From Maribacter flavus (GTDB lineage: Bacteria; Bacteroidota; Bacteroidia; Flavobacteriales; Flavobacteriaceae), in contig NZ_VUOE01000001.1 in NCBI RefSeq assembly GCF_008386635.1, forward strand, positions 868,001-932,000: a DNA stretch of 64,000 nucleotides. The letters run 5' to 3'. This document shows positions 36,301 through 45,416 of this stretch, piece after piece. The notes under the pieces were generated by a model. The model was given only the letters and a program-made list of their open reading frames with translations. It was not told where the DNA came from and did no database searches. The position numbers were made by a program, and so were the translations under genes. How positions within the stretch are numbered: the stretch's first letter is position 1; every line of letters begins with the position of its first letter.

Positions 36301-37814
36301 TGTACGACTTGGAGGCTTGCGAGGAATACTTGGCCGAAACCTATGGTATTACGGTATATCAAGAGCAGGTAATGCTCTTGTCCCAAAAATTGGCGGATTT
36401 CACCAAAGGCGAAGCGGATGTACTACGAAAGGCCATGGGGAAAAAACAAAAGTACGTGCTGGACAAAATGAAGCCCAAATTCATCCAACAAGCCTCTGCC
36501 AAAGGCCATCCGGAGGACAAACTGGAAAAAATATGGAAGGACTGGGAAGCCTTTGCCGCATACGCCTTTAATAAAAGTCACTCTACGTGTTACGCATGGA
36601 TAGCCTATCAAACGGCCTATTGCAAGGCCCACTATCCTGCCGAATACATGGCCGCGGTGCTCAGTAACAATATGAACGACATTAAGCAGGTCACCTTTTT
36701 CATGGAGGAATGTAAGCGCATGGGGCTGGATGTTCTAGGACCGGATGTTAACGAATCGTATTACAAATTCGCAGTGAACAAGGACGGAGCGGTCCGGTTT
36801 GGAATGGGGGCCATAAAAGGAGTAGGAAAAGGTGCCGTAGAGGCAATCGTTGAGGAACGAAAGGAAAATGGTCCGTATAAATCGGTTTTTGATATGGCCA
36901 AGCGCATCGACCTAAGGGCAGCAAACAAAAAAGCCTTTGAAAACTTGGCACTCGCCGGGGGATTCGATTCCTTGGGGAATTCCCACAGGGCACAATACTT
37001 TCATAACGACGGAGACGGAATCACCTTTTTGGAAAAAGTCATCAAGTACGGGGCAAAATTCCAGGAGAACCAAAATTCGGCACAAGTGAGCCTTTTTGGC
37101 GATGCCAGTGAAGTCTCCATCCCCGAGCCCATCGTTCCTCCCTGCGAGGAATGGGGTACCATGGAAAAATTAAGAAGGGAAAAGGAGGTAGTGGGCATCT
37201 ACATTTCAGGCCATCCACTGGATGATTTTAAAACGGAAATCAAAGCGTTCTGCAATGCCAGTCTTTCCCATTGTAGCGACCTTCAAAATTATATCAATAG
37301 GGAACTGACCTTTGCGGGGGTCATTACGGATGTACAACACAGGATTTCCAAAAACGGAAAGGGATGGGCCTCCTTTACCATGGAAGATTATACGGACTCC
37401 TTTGAGTTCCGGATATTTGGGGAGGAATACCTCAAGTTTAGGCACTTCCTAATGCTAAACTCCTTCGCCTATGTAAAATTGTTCGTGCGGGAAGGATGGG
37501 TCAACCGGGAAACCGGACTCAAGGGAGAGCCACGAATGCAGTTCAACAGCTTTATGCTGTTACAGGATGTCATGGAATCCTTTGCCAAAAAATTGACCAT
37601 TAGGCTGAACATCGATGAATTGGAAGAAGCGCAGGTACACCAACTCAAGGATACCTTGGTTTCCCACAAAGGGGAACACCCTTTGAGCTTTGTGGTGTAT
37701 GAAATGCAGGAACAGATCAAGGTTCGATTGAGCAGCAGAAAACAAAAAGTACAGATTTCCAGTGAACTATTACAACGACTGGAGGAGCAACAGGTACATT
37801 TTAAACTTAATTAG
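33378..37814 (+). CDS. dnaE: DNA polymerase III alpha subunit with N-terminal proofreading domain
   Basis: 1478 residues. Residues 1 to about 190 are a DnaQ-type 3'-5' exonuclease (FDTETTGLP with D6 and E8; HNATADVEAT with the later His and Asp). The PHP domain starts at H263-L-H, then the polymerase domain has GPGRGSAAGS and the catalytic acidic triplet D706-x-D708-x-D710. Thumb, fingers, a helix-hairpin-helix stretch (GAIKGVGKGAVEAI) and an OB domain with FAGVITDVQ follow. Fusion of proofreading and polymerase in one chain is usual for Bacteroidota. It replicates the chromosome with the beta clamp. The next gene begins 17 bases later with a TTG codon. Confidence 0.97.
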   Translation: MYLIFDTETTGLPKRWDAPITDTDNWPRCIQIAWQLHDAMGNLLDQQDYLVKPEGFNIPYDAEKIHGISTALAEQEGVPLAEVLEKFNDAMSKTKFIVGQNVGFDIKIMGAEFHRMGVENPLQELPVLDTCTEHTAELCQIPGGRGGKFKLPTLTELHEYLFKEPFAEAHNATADVEATTRCFLELVRLRQYTAEQLDVQPDYFRNFSEANPQEIQLIGLKHINLKKASKKIADALWEKDTGGITKEEIKENLATLETAAFAHLHNHTQFSILQSTISVPDLIAATAKAKMPAVSITDHANMMGAFHFVNGIINHNNGVAARNEENRKRYEATKNGTLEEGQEPLETLPEPEREITPIVGCEFQVCEDHTNKTLKDNGYQIVMLAKNKNGYLNLAKMSSIAFVDGKYYVPRIDKKIIEQYKDDIIVLTGNLYGEVPSKVLNVGENQAEEALIWWKETFGDDLYIEIMRHGQEDEDRVNQVLIQFAQKHQIKLVATNNTYYEKKENAHAHDILLCVKDGEKQSTPIGRGRGYRYGLPNQEYYFKSSDEMKELFKDIPEAIINIQEIVDKVETFTLARDVLLPAFNIPEEFQFEEDKLDGGKRGENKYLRHITYEGAKKRYGEITPEIDERLDFELKVIEKTGYPGYFLIVEDFIRAARDMGVSVGPGRGSAAGSAVAYCLWITNLDPIEYDLLFERFLNPDRISMPDIDIDFDDEGRSRVMDYVIDKYGSNQVAQIITYGTMAAKSSIRDTARALDLPLGDADRMAKLIPNMSKLKKIMGVDEKILRSKFNSDDMVKINELLAISEGDGLESETLNQAYVLEGSVRNTGIHACGVIITPDDITKFVPVALAKDSDMYCTQFDNSVVESAGLLKMDFLGLKTLTLIKDTVKIVKAKHGIELDPENFPLDDEKTYQLFQRGETIGVFQYESPGMQKHMRALKPTVFADLIAMNALYRPGPMEYIPSFIARKHGTEEIVYDLEACEEYLAETYGITVYQEQVMLLSQKLADFTKGEADVLRKAMGKKQKYVLDKMKPKFIQQASAKGHPEDKLEKIWKDWEAFAAYAFNKSHSTCYAWIAYQTAYCKAHYPAEYMAAVLSNNMNDIKQVTFFMEECKRMGLDVLGPDVNESYYKFAVNKDGAVRFGMGAIKGVGKGAVEAIVEERKENGPYKSVFDMAKRIDLRAANKKAFENLALAGGFDSLGNSHRAQYFHNDGDGITFLEKVIKYGAKFQENQNSAQVSLFGDASEVSIPEPIVPPCEEWGTMEKLRREKEVVGIYISGHPLDDFKTEIKAFCNASLSHCSDLQNYINRELTFAGVITDVQHRISKNGKGWASFTMEDYTDSFEFRIFGEEYLKFRHFLMLNSFAYVKLFVREGWVNRETGLKGEPRMQFNSFMLLQDVMESFAKKLTIRLNIDELEEAQVHQLKDTLVSHKGEHPLSFVVYEMQEQIKVRLSSRKQKVQISSELLQRLEEQQVHFKLN

Positions 37815-37831
37815 CCAAAAGACCATTTCCA

Positions 37832-39052
37832 TTGAAGAAAAAGATATTTGTCGGCCTTGGTTTAGTATTGCTCGGTTTTATTTCGGTAAAACTATACGAA
37901 TATCTTTCCGGACCATCGGAGCAGTACACTGATGTAAAAGTGATTGCCTACCATTATAACGGTGAAGGGTACGTAGGATCTGAATCCTGCATGGAATGCC
38001 ACGGGGATATTTATGAAACCCACTTACAAACGGCACATTACAACACTTCGGAATTCACCACCTTGGACAATATCCATGGTAGTTTTGAAGAAGGGAAAAA
38101 TGTGGTGAGATTAATGGATGCCGATATTACCATAGTGGATAAAAATGGACATCCGTTTCAGGTTGCCCGATTAAATTATGGAGACCGGAAACAATTTGAT
38201 TGGAGCATGGACATCACCATAGGCTCAGGACTAAAGGGACAAACCTTTTTGACCAATCAACCCGATGGTTTACATCAACTACAAGCATCCTATTTTGTGC
38301 CTACGGACACTTGGATAAATAGCCCAAATTATGCAAATACGTTGGTACCATTGAGGCCCGTAAACGACCAATGCTTAAAATGTCATGTCACTTTTGCCAA
38401 AAGCAACAATGAGAACCTAAACTCCAACATGTATGATATGTCCAGAATGGTTTTGGGCGTTGACTGTGAAAAATGCCATGGCCCATCGGAAAAACACGTA
38501 ATTTTTCAAAGGAAAGGTATAGGAACACAAAAAGATACCACGCTCATAGCCTTGGCTTCCCTGTCAAGGCAGCAAAGACTTGATGTTTGCGCCTCATGCC
38601 ACTCCGGACTCAGAAGCAATCAAATTCAAAACCCCTTTAAATTCTTACCTGGGGATACGCTATCCAAGTTTTCTAAAAACTTTAACTCACTTAGACCAAG
38701 CACGTCTTTGGACGTTCACGGAAACCAGTTTGGATTGCTCATCAGTAGCAAATGTTTTACCCAATCTGAACAGATGGACTGTATGACCTGTCATGACCCC
38801 CATAGAAACCAAAGAGGACAATCAGGCTATTTCAACAGTAAATGCATCGAGTGCCATCAACCAAATACAATCACATGTTCTATTTCGCAATCAAAAATGA
38901 CAGCAAATAACAATGACTGTATACAATGCCATATGCCTATAATACCTTCTAGGAGCATGCAGGTACAATTGACCAAATTGGAAGAATCCACCCCAATTGG
39001 GGTCAGAACCCATAACATTGCCATTTACCCAGAAGCCGAGGCAAATGAGTAA
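37832..39052 (+). CDS. seven-haem c-type cytochrome, TTG start
   Basis: 406 residues. Start chosen at TTG 37832 because it gives MKKKIFVGLGLVLLGFISV, a clean membrane anchor, and no ATG lies nearby. Seven CxxCH motifs follow: CMECH, CLKCH, CEKCH, CASCH, CMTCH, CIECH, CIQCH, with conserved His residues between them that could be distal ligands. The layout resembles the cytochrome c554-like multihaem family of periplasmic electron carriers. Its redox partner is unknown and no reductase or oxidase gene is adjacent. Confidence 0.87.
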   Translation: MKKKIFVGLGLVLLGFISVKLYEYLSGPSEQYTDVKVIAYHYNGEGYVGSESCMECHGDIYETHLQTAHYNTSEFTTLDNIHGSFEEGKNVVRLMDADITIVDKNGHPFQVARLNYGDRKQFDWSMDITIGSGLKGQTFLTNQPDGLHQLQASYFVPTDTWINSPNYANTLVPLRPVNDQCLKCHVTFAKSNNENLNSNMYDMSRMVLGVDCEKCHGPSEKHVIFQRKGIGTQKDTTLIALASLSRQQRLDVCASCHSGLRSNQIQNPFKFLPGDTLSKFSKNFNSLRPSTSLDVHGNQFGLLISSKCFTQSEQMDCMTCHDPHRNQRGQSGYFNSKCIECHQPNTITCSISQSKMTANNNDCIQCHMPIIPSRSMQVQLTKLEESTPIGVRTHNIAIYPEAEANE

Positions 39053-39128
39053 ATTGGCATAGATTACATCAATCTTTAAATAACCAAAACGAATACCAAT
39101 AGCGTAAGGAAAGCGTTGAATATTTGAC

Positions 39129-39136
39129 TAACTTTG
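39129..39136 (+). promoter_or_regulatory. -7 promoter element of trxA
   Basis: TAACTTTG, a full match to TAnnTTTG, 24 bases before the ATG. No convincing -33 TTG at standard spacing was found. Confidence 0.45.
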
Positions 39137-39160
39137 CATAATCAATAAAATGTAATAATC

Positions 39161-39478
39161 ATGGCATTAGAAATAACAGATGCTACTTTTGACGAAGTAG
39201 TTTTAAAAAGCGATAAACCCGTAGTAGTAGACTTTTGGGCCGCATGGTGCGGACCTTGTAGAATGGTAGGGCCGATCATTGACGAAGTAAGTAACGAATA
39301 CGAGGGCAAGGCCATAGTTGGAAAAGTGGATGTTGATGCCAATCAGGAATTCGCCGCAAAATATGGAGTTAGAAATATCCCAACGGTCTTGGTTTTCAAG
39401 GACGGGGAAATCGTAAGTAGACAAGTAGGTGTTTCACCCAAAAAGGTATATACGGACGCTATTGATGCGCTTTTATAG
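39161..39478 (+). CDS. trxA: thioredoxin
   Basis: 105 residues, normal length, with the active site W29-C30-G-P-C33 and the cis-Pro region NIPTVLVF. It reduces protein disulfides in the cytoplasm. It has its own terminator, so it is a single transcript. Confidence 0.96.
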   Translation: MALEITDATFDEVVLKSDKPVVVDFWAAWCGPCRMVGPIIDEVSNEYEGKAIVGKVDVDANQEFAAKYGVRNIPTVLVFKDGEIVSRQVGVSPKKVYTDAIDALL

Positions 39479-39504
39479 GCCCGTTACCCATATAATTATA
39501 AAGG

Positions 39505-39535
39505 AAAGTCCAGTGAAGAACGCTGGACTTTTTTT
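39505..39535 (+). terminator. intrinsic terminator of trxA
   Basis: Arms AAAGTCCAG (39505-39513) and CTGGACTTT (39523-39531), then a T-run. Confidence 0.88.
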
Positions 39536-39551
39536 ATGTTATCTTTAGGCT

Positions 39552-40481
39552 ATGGAAATACGCAAAGAATTAAACAACGCCACCTTATTTCCTAATCTGG
39601 AGATATTGGCCAATCAGGTCGTAGAAGGATTCATCAGTGGTATCCATAAAAGCCCCTTTCATGGTTTTTCTGCGGAGTTTGCGGAACATAAAATTTACAA
39701 CAACGGCGAAAGTACCAAGCATATCGATTGGAAATTGTACGCTAAAACGGATAAGTTATATACCAAACGCTACGAGGAAGAGACCAATCTTAGGTGCCAT
39801 ATGATTTTGGACAACTCGGCCTCCATGTTCTATCCGCAGGTCAAGACCCAGACCTTGGGAAACCTGAATAAAATCGGTTTTGGAATATTGGCCATTGCGG
39901 CCTTAATGAACGTATTAAAAAAACAACGCGACGCCGTGGGCCTGAGCGTGTTCTCCGATGATTACCACTATTACACCCCCGAAAAAGGAAGTGAGCGCCA
40001 TTTTCAAATGCTCTTGGCCAAATTAAATGAAATTGGGAGCGAAAAATCGGGCGGCAAGGAAACAAGAACCTATACCTATATCCATCAGATAGCCGAAAAA
40101 ATAAAAAGAAGAAGTCTCATATTTCTCTTTACCGATATGCTTCAGACGGAAAAAGAAGATGAAGAATTGTTCGAGGCCCTTAGGCATTTAAAGTATAACA
40201 AGCATGAGGTGGTACTCTTCCATTTGATGGACAAGGAACTAGAATATCACTTCGATTTTGACAATACGCCCAAACGATTTTTGGATGTTGAAACGGGCGA
40301 ACATTTGGATCTTTATGCCGATACTATTAAAGAAGCCTATGAGAAGGGTGTACAGGAATATTTCACCTCCATAAAGTTGAAATGTGCCCAATACCGAATC
40401 AAATATGTAGAAGTCGATATAATAAGGGATTTTTCTACGATACTGAATACCTTTTTGGTTGAACGCTCCAAATTTCTATAG
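39552..40481 (+). CDS. DUF58 domain protein
   Basis: 309 residues with the DUF58 landmarks: SAEFAEHKIYNNGESTKHID near the start, MILDNSASM (a MIDAS-like von Willebrand A metal site) near residue 85, and FLFTDMLQ. Family members usually sit beside MoxR ATPases and BatA-type proteins; here no such neighbour is present. Function is not defined; it may be a partner for a MoxR elsewhere. Confidence 0.88.
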   Translation: MEIRKELNNATLFPNLEILANQVVEGFISGIHKSPFHGFSAEFAEHKIYNNGESTKHIDWKLYAKTDKLYTKRYEEETNLRCHMILDNSASMFYPQVKTQTLGNLNKIGFGILAIAALMNVLKKQRDAVGLSVFSDDYHYYTPEKGSERHFQMLLAKLNEIGSEKSGGKETRTYTYIHQIAEKIKRRSLIFLFTDMLQTEKEDEELFEALRHLKYNKHEVVLFHLMDKELEYHFDFDNTPKRFLDVETGEHLDLYADTIKEAYEKGVQEYFTSIKLKCAQYRIKYVEVDIIRDFSTILNTFLVERSKFL

Positions 40482-40553
40482 AAGGTAATATTTTAAAAGA
40501 AAATGTTTGTGCAATTGAATAAGCAATGTATATTTGCACACGCTAAACGCCAC

Positions 40554-40627
40554 GGTCTGGTAGTTCAGTTGGTTAGAATACCTGCCTGTCACGCAGGGGG
40601 TCGCGGGTTCGAGTCCCGTCCAGACCG
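40554..40627 (+). tRNA. tRNA-Asp (GTC)
   Basis: A 74-base cloverleaf. The acceptor arm GGTCTGG (40554-40560) pairs with CCAGACC (40620-40626). The anticodon arm CCTGC/GCAGG presents GTC, and the T loop GTTCGAGTC follows. The CCA end is not encoded. It is followed immediately by a terminator. Confidence 0.97.
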
Positions 40628-40628
40628 C

Positions 40629-40659
40629 AAAAAGCCCTCAATTTATTGAGGGCTTTTTT
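40629..40659 (+). terminator. intrinsic terminator of tRNA-Asp
   Basis: Arms AAAAAGCCCTCAA (40629-40641) and TTGAGGGCTTTTTT (40646-40659) with a TTTA loop. Confidence 0.92.
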
Positions 40660-40980
40660 GTTACCAATTTTTAGCTATGTATTTGGTATCCAATAATTCA
40701 AATTTTCATGTACGATTTTCGTAGTGTGATTTTCAAAATAGTTTGAACTTCCAATAATTATCTCACCAAATTAATTGGTTTGGTTAAAACATATATTTTT
40801 TCAAACCCTACGCTTATTGATTCGGAAATAACGGATATATATTTCTTTGATATTTTTTTAAACAAAACTCTTTCCTTACCGAATTAGGGATAGTAAAATC
40901 CGTATTTTGTTTTTTATAAGGCATCCAGAAAGCAAAAAAATGAATGTCCCATCAGTACAAATAGCTTTGCCATTCTAACT
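40660..40980. other. AT-rich intergenic region before the sensor kinase operon
   Basis: No gene and no strong repeat found. The only signal is TAGCTTTG at 40962-40969, a full -7 match to TAnnTTTG, but no TTG lies at the usual -33 distance. If used, transcription would begin very close to the ATG at 40981, which would favour the ATG at 41017 as the true start of the next gene. Confidence 0.4.
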
Positions 40981-43224
40981 ATGTATTCAAAACCCAAACG
41001 AATAAGAAATACAGTAATGGCATGGCCGTTTTTCGGTTCTGGAAAATATTTCCGTATATCATTTATCTGTTTTTTTTTGACAACGATTGCCCTACCGGCA
41101 CAACAAAATCAAATTGACAGTCTTAAAATCGAGTTTGAAAAGCATACCATTAACGATTCAATTAGGGTTGATTTATTAAATCAATTGGCCTATGCTTATC
41201 GTAGAACCAATGCAGCTGAGGCAATTGCCTATCTTGAAGAGTCAGAGACCATTACCAGAAACATTGGATATTTAAAGGGTAAGGCAAAAAATTTATACCT
41301 AAGAGGGGTAATGGATGCCATACGAACGGACTACCGAGAAGGTTTTTTGAATTATGAAAAAGCCGTTGAAATTTATGGCCAAATCGGATGGAAGAAAGGT
41401 ATAGCAGAATGCTACAAGGATATGGGTGTCTTTATGTCCCGAAACAGTAATCAAGGTGAAGCATTGCGGAATTATAGAAAATCATTAGAAATCTTGAACG
41501 AGCTTGGTGAAGAAAATGAAGTTGCCGTGCTTTTGTTCAATATTGGATGGACCCATGCTCAAAATGGAAATTATGAAGACGCCAGGGCGAACTATTTCAA
41601 AGCGGTTAGAATAAATGAGAAATTAAACGAGAATACAAGGCTTTCTTCTTGCTTAGGGAGTATTGCCGTAACATATTCCAACCAGGGAAACTATCCTGTG
41701 GCCTTAGAATATTATTCTAAATCACTTATTCTAGCAAAAATAAATGAAAGTAAGCGCGAAATAATCAGCACACTTGGCAACATGGGAAGCCTATACTATA
41801 ACCTTAAAAACTATAATAAAGCGATAGACTATTATAATCAAGCACTTGAATATTTAGATGATACCGAAAAGTCTTTTAAAGCGCATTTTTATAATAATTT
41901 GGGCTTGACCTACAAAGAAAAAAAAGACAACAAACTTGCTTTTGATTACCTTACCAAGGGTAGAAATCTTTTTAATGAGACAAATAACAGAGCTGGTGAA
42001 GCCTACGCAATAAATAATATTGGGGGAATTTATTTAGAAGCAAAGGATTTTAATAAAGCATTGGAGTATTTTCTAGAAGCAAAAAAAGTTTGTCTAGAAA
42101 TCAAGAACAATAGAGGCTTATGTTACTCCTACCTTGGTTTGGCAAAAGTATTTGAGCAAAAAAAGGATTATGAGAAAGCACTGTACAATGCCTTGATGAG
42201 CAAAGAACTTTCGGCTAAGCACCAGTTTTTGCAGTATGAGGTAGACGTCGAGGAACTACTTTCTGTATTATTTCAAAAAACGGGCAATTACAAAAAGGCA
42301 CTCCAAAGCCACCAACAATTCAAAGTGTTGAACGACAGTCTTTTTAATAAGGAAAATATCGAAAAGATTGCCCAATTAGAGAGTGAGTATAAATATAAAC
42401 AGGCCATTGACTCGGCGAGTATCCGGGAACTCAAATTGAACAAGACTATTTTGAGCACCTCCCAAGACCTGGCAAAGACCAAACAGAATTACCTGTGGGC
42501 CGTTATCGGTATCTTAGGCACTTCCATCCTATCCGGTACCTTCGTCTTCCATCAAAAGTTTAAGTCGGTCAAAATCAGGAACCAGAATATCGTCACGGAA
42601 CAAAAACTGTTGCGCTCGCAGATGACCCCACATTTTATTTTCAACTCGCTTTCGGTATTGCAGGGAATGATCTTGAACAAGGAGGAGAAAAAATCCATCA
42701 CCTACCTTTCCAAATTTTCAAAACTGTTGCGCATCGTTCTGGAGAATTCACGGGACAAGGTCGTTCCCCTAATCCAGGAACTGGATGCCATTGACAATTA
42801 CATGATTCTACAAAACTTGGATGCCGAACCGCCCTATGATTATAGCTTGGTGGTGGATGAAAACATAGACATCAACCTGTTTTTGGTTCCGCCCATGCTC
42901 ATCCAACCTTTTATAGAAAACGCCATAGAGCATGCGTTCACCGAAGGTCAAGAACATCGTGAAATAGCCATCCATCTTACCTTTGAGCACAAAAAATTAC
43001 GCTGTACCATAACGGACAATGGTATAGGCATCGATGCCATTTCAAACAAAACGGATACCAAAAAGAAATCGCTGGCCACCACTATTACCAAAGAGCGCTT
43101 GGAAATGTTGGCCAAGGATTTTAACACGACCGGAGGCATTACCGTAGCGGACAGAACAAAAGACAATGAATGGGGTACGAGAGTAGCGTTGGTCATTCCC
43201 TATAAACTTATTTCCAATACATGA
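40981..43224 (+). CDS. TPR-containing LytS-type sensor histidine kinase
   Basis: 747 residues. Signal peptide or TM near residues 25-40 (an ATG 12 codons in is an alternative start), then about ten tetratricopeptide repeats (60-430), a coiled-coil, one TM helix (about 507-527) and a cytoplasmic His_kinase domain with SQMTPHFIFNSL (H551), followed by an ATPase domain of the LytS/YehU type (CTITDNGIGIDAI). The TPR sensor part lies outside the cytoplasm, so an extracytoplasmic peptide or protein ligand is likely. Overlaps the next kinase by ATGA; the two and the regulator form one operon. Confidence 0.9.
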   Translation: MYSKPKRIRNTVMAWPFFGSGKYFRISFICFFLTTIALPAQQNQIDSLKIEFEKHTINDSIRVDLLNQLAYAYRRTNAAEAIAYLEESETITRNIGYLKGKAKNLYLRGVMDAIRTDYREGFLNYEKAVEIYGQIGWKKGIAECYKDMGVFMSRNSNQGEALRNYRKSLEILNELGEENEVAVLLFNIGWTHAQNGNYEDARANYFKAVRINEKLNENTRLSSCLGSIAVTYSNQGNYPVALEYYSKSLILAKINESKREIISTLGNMGSLYYNLKNYNKAIDYYNQALEYLDDTEKSFKAHFYNNLGLTYKEKKDNKLAFDYLTKGRNLFNETNNRAGEAYAINNIGGIYLEAKDFNKALEYFLEAKKVCLEIKNNRGLCYSYLGLAKVFEQKKDYEKALYNALMSKELSAKHQFLQYEVDVEELLSVLFQKTGNYKKALQSHQQFKVLNDSLFNKENIEKIAQLESEYKYKQAIDSASIRELKLNKTILSTSQDLAKTKQNYLWAVIGILGTSILSGTFVFHQKFKSVKIRNQNIVTEQKLLRSQMTPHFIFNSLSVLQGMILNKEEKKSITYLSKFSKLLRIVLENSRDKVVPLIQELDAIDNYMILQNLDAEPPYDYSLVVDENIDINLFLVPPMLIQPFIENAIEHAFTEGQEHREIAIHLTFEHKKLRCTITDNGIGIDAISNKTDTKKKSLATTITKERLEMLAKDFNTTGGITVADRTKDNEWGTRVALVIPYKLISNT

Positions 43225-45416
43225 AAATAGAGTCAACAATTAAAAATAGTATTCTGATTTTCTTTCTAGTTTTAATGGGAAGCGTTTATGCACAGAATAA
43301 AAAAATCGATAGTTTAAAGAGCGAATTGGCGTTTCATACCGAAAAGGATACCATAAGGGTAAATCTGTTAAATGATTTGGCTTTCTCATATTTTAGTAGT
43401 GATTTGGCAAAATCCCTTGAATATTTGGATGAATCATCCGCTCTGTTGGAAACATTGAATTTCAAAAAGGGCAAGGCGAGGACTATTTACATTAGAGGTA
43501 TAACGGAAGCCATACAATCAAATTTTGAGAAGGCCCTAGACCATTATAATGAGGCACTTGACATTTATAAAAAAATTGATTTCAATAAGGGAATAGCCAA
43601 CTGTTACAATGCCATGGGCATTACTTACAGAAATAAAGGAGAATTTAGCGCTTCCGTTACATTTTTTAAGAGTGCGATAAAGATAGAAGAGGAAATAGGG
43701 AGCGACAATTTATCTGCCAGTCTTTTGAATTTAGGAACTTCATATGAAGAACTGGGGGACTTTGATCAAGCTATTTTCTTTTTAACCAAAGCTCTTTCCA
43801 TTGCCAAGGAAAACAAAAATAACCAACGCATCGCCTATAGCTTAAATAATTTGGGTAATGTTTACAAAATTCAGGGCAATTATCCATTTGCTATGAAACA
43901 TTTTAAAGAGTCCTTATATATAGATGAAAAGATAGGGGATAGTTTGGGCATTGCAAATCATCTATCCAATATAGGACAAATCTATCAGATTCAGAATGAC
44001 CTTGTCAAGGCGATGAACTATTATAAAAAGTCATTGGAGATTTATTCAAGGGTCAATAGAAAACAAGGGATATCAGGGGCTTTGAATGATGTAGGAACCG
44101 TGCATAAGGAAATGGGAAACTACAAAAACGCCTTGAATTCTTATGCTGAAGCCTTAAGTATTAGTAAGGAAATTGGGTCAAAAAGTATAATTCCAAATAT
44201 TCTAATAAATACTGGTGAAGTTAATTTGATATTGAAAGAATATAAACTTGCAAAAAAGTTTTATGATGAGGCAAAAAAAATCAGCCTTGAAACTGAAAAC
44301 AAAGAATCATTATGCGAGGCTTACATTGGTCTGGCTCGCACTTATGCATATCAAAATGAATATAGAACTGCCTTATTTAAGGCCCTAAAGGCAAACAAAA
44401 TTTCTAAAAAATTTGGTTTCTTAAAAAATCAGAAGGAATCTGAGGAAATTCTTTCTTTAATATACAAGGCAACAGGAGACTACAAAAAAGCATTTGAAAG
44501 TCATCAACAATTTAAAATATTGAACGACAGCCTTTTCAATAAGGAAAATATTGAAAAAATCGCCCAACTCGAGTATGAGTATAAATACAAACAGGCCTTG
44601 GACTCGGCAAGTATACGTGAATTGAAGCTCACCAAGACAGTAATGACCACCTCGCAAGACCTAGCAAAGACCAAACAGAATTACCTGTGGGCCGTTATCG
44701 GTATCCTCTTAACCTCCATCCTATCCGGATCCTTCGTTTTTTATCAAAAGTACAAGTCGGTCAAAATCAGGAACCAGAATATCGTCACAGAACAAAAACT
44801 GTTGCGCTCGCAGATGACCCCACATTTTATTTTCAACTCCCTTTCGGTATTGCAGGGAATGATCTTGAACAAGGAGGAGAAAAAATCCATCACTTACCTT
44901 TCCAAATTTTCAAAACTGTTGCGGATCGTCCTGGAAAACTCCCGGGACAAGGTCGTTCCCCTAATCCAGGAGCTCGACGCCATCGACAATTATATGATCC
45001 TCCAAAACCTGGATGCCGACCCACCCTATGACTATAGCTTGATCGTTGACGAAAACATAGACATCAACCAGTTTTTGGTTCCGCCAATGCTCATCCAGCC
45101 ATTTATAGAAAATGCCATCGAGCATGCATTCACAACAAATCAGGAACACCGTGAAATAGGTGTACATCTTACTCTTGAGGGTAATAAGTTGCGTTGCACC
45201 ATAACGGACAACGGAATAGGCATCGATGCCATTTCAAACAAAACGGATACCAAAAAGAAATCGCTGGCCACCACTATTACAAAAGAGCGCTTGGAAATGT
45301 TGGCCAAGGATTTTAAGACGGCCGGGGGCATTACCATAGCCGACAGAAAAAAAGACAAGGAACGGGGAACACGGATAACTTTGCTTATTCCATACAAACC
45401 AAACGAGGAAACATGA
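43221..45416 (+). CDS. second TPR-containing LytS-type sensor histidine kinase
   Basis: 731 residues with the same architecture: signal peptide (about 8-25), TPR array, TM helix (near 490-510) and kinase domain with MTPHFIFNSL (H535). The last ~250 residues are almost identical to the upstream kinase, also in DNA, while the TPR sensor halves differ strongly. The pair probably feeds different extracytoplasmic signals into the same regulator. Overlaps both neighbours by four bases. Confidence 0.9.
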   Translation: MKIESTIKNSILIFFLVLMGSVYAQNKKIDSLKSELAFHTEKDTIRVNLLNDLAFSYFSSDLAKSLEYLDESSALLETLNFKKGKARTIYIRGITEAIQSNFEKALDHYNEALDIYKKIDFNKGIANCYNAMGITYRNKGEFSASVTFFKSAIKIEEEIGSDNLSASLLNLGTSYEELGDFDQAIFFLTKALSIAKENKNNQRIAYSLNNLGNVYKIQGNYPFAMKHFKESLYIDEKIGDSLGIANHLSNIGQIYQIQNDLVKAMNYYKKSLEIYSRVNRKQGISGALNDVGTVHKEMGNYKNALNSYAEALSISKEIGSKSIIPNILINTGEVNLILKEYKLAKKFYDEAKKISLETENKESLCEAYIGLARTYAYQNEYRTALFKALKANKISKKFGFLKNQKESEEILSLIYKATGDYKKAFESHQQFKILNDSLFNKENIEKIAQLEYEYKYKQALDSASIRELKLTKTVMTTSQDLAKTKQNYLWAVIGILLTSILSGSFVFYQKYKSVKIRNQNIVTEQKLLRSQMTPHFIFNSLSVLQGMILNKEEKKSITYLSKFSKLLRIVLENSRDKVVPLIQELDAIDNYMILQNLDADPPYDYSLIVDENIDINQFLVPPMLIQPFIENAIEHAFTTNQEHREIGVHLTLEGNKLRCTITDNGIGIDAISNKTDTKKKSLATTITKERLEMLAKDFKTAGGITIADRKKDKERGTRITLLIPYKPNEET

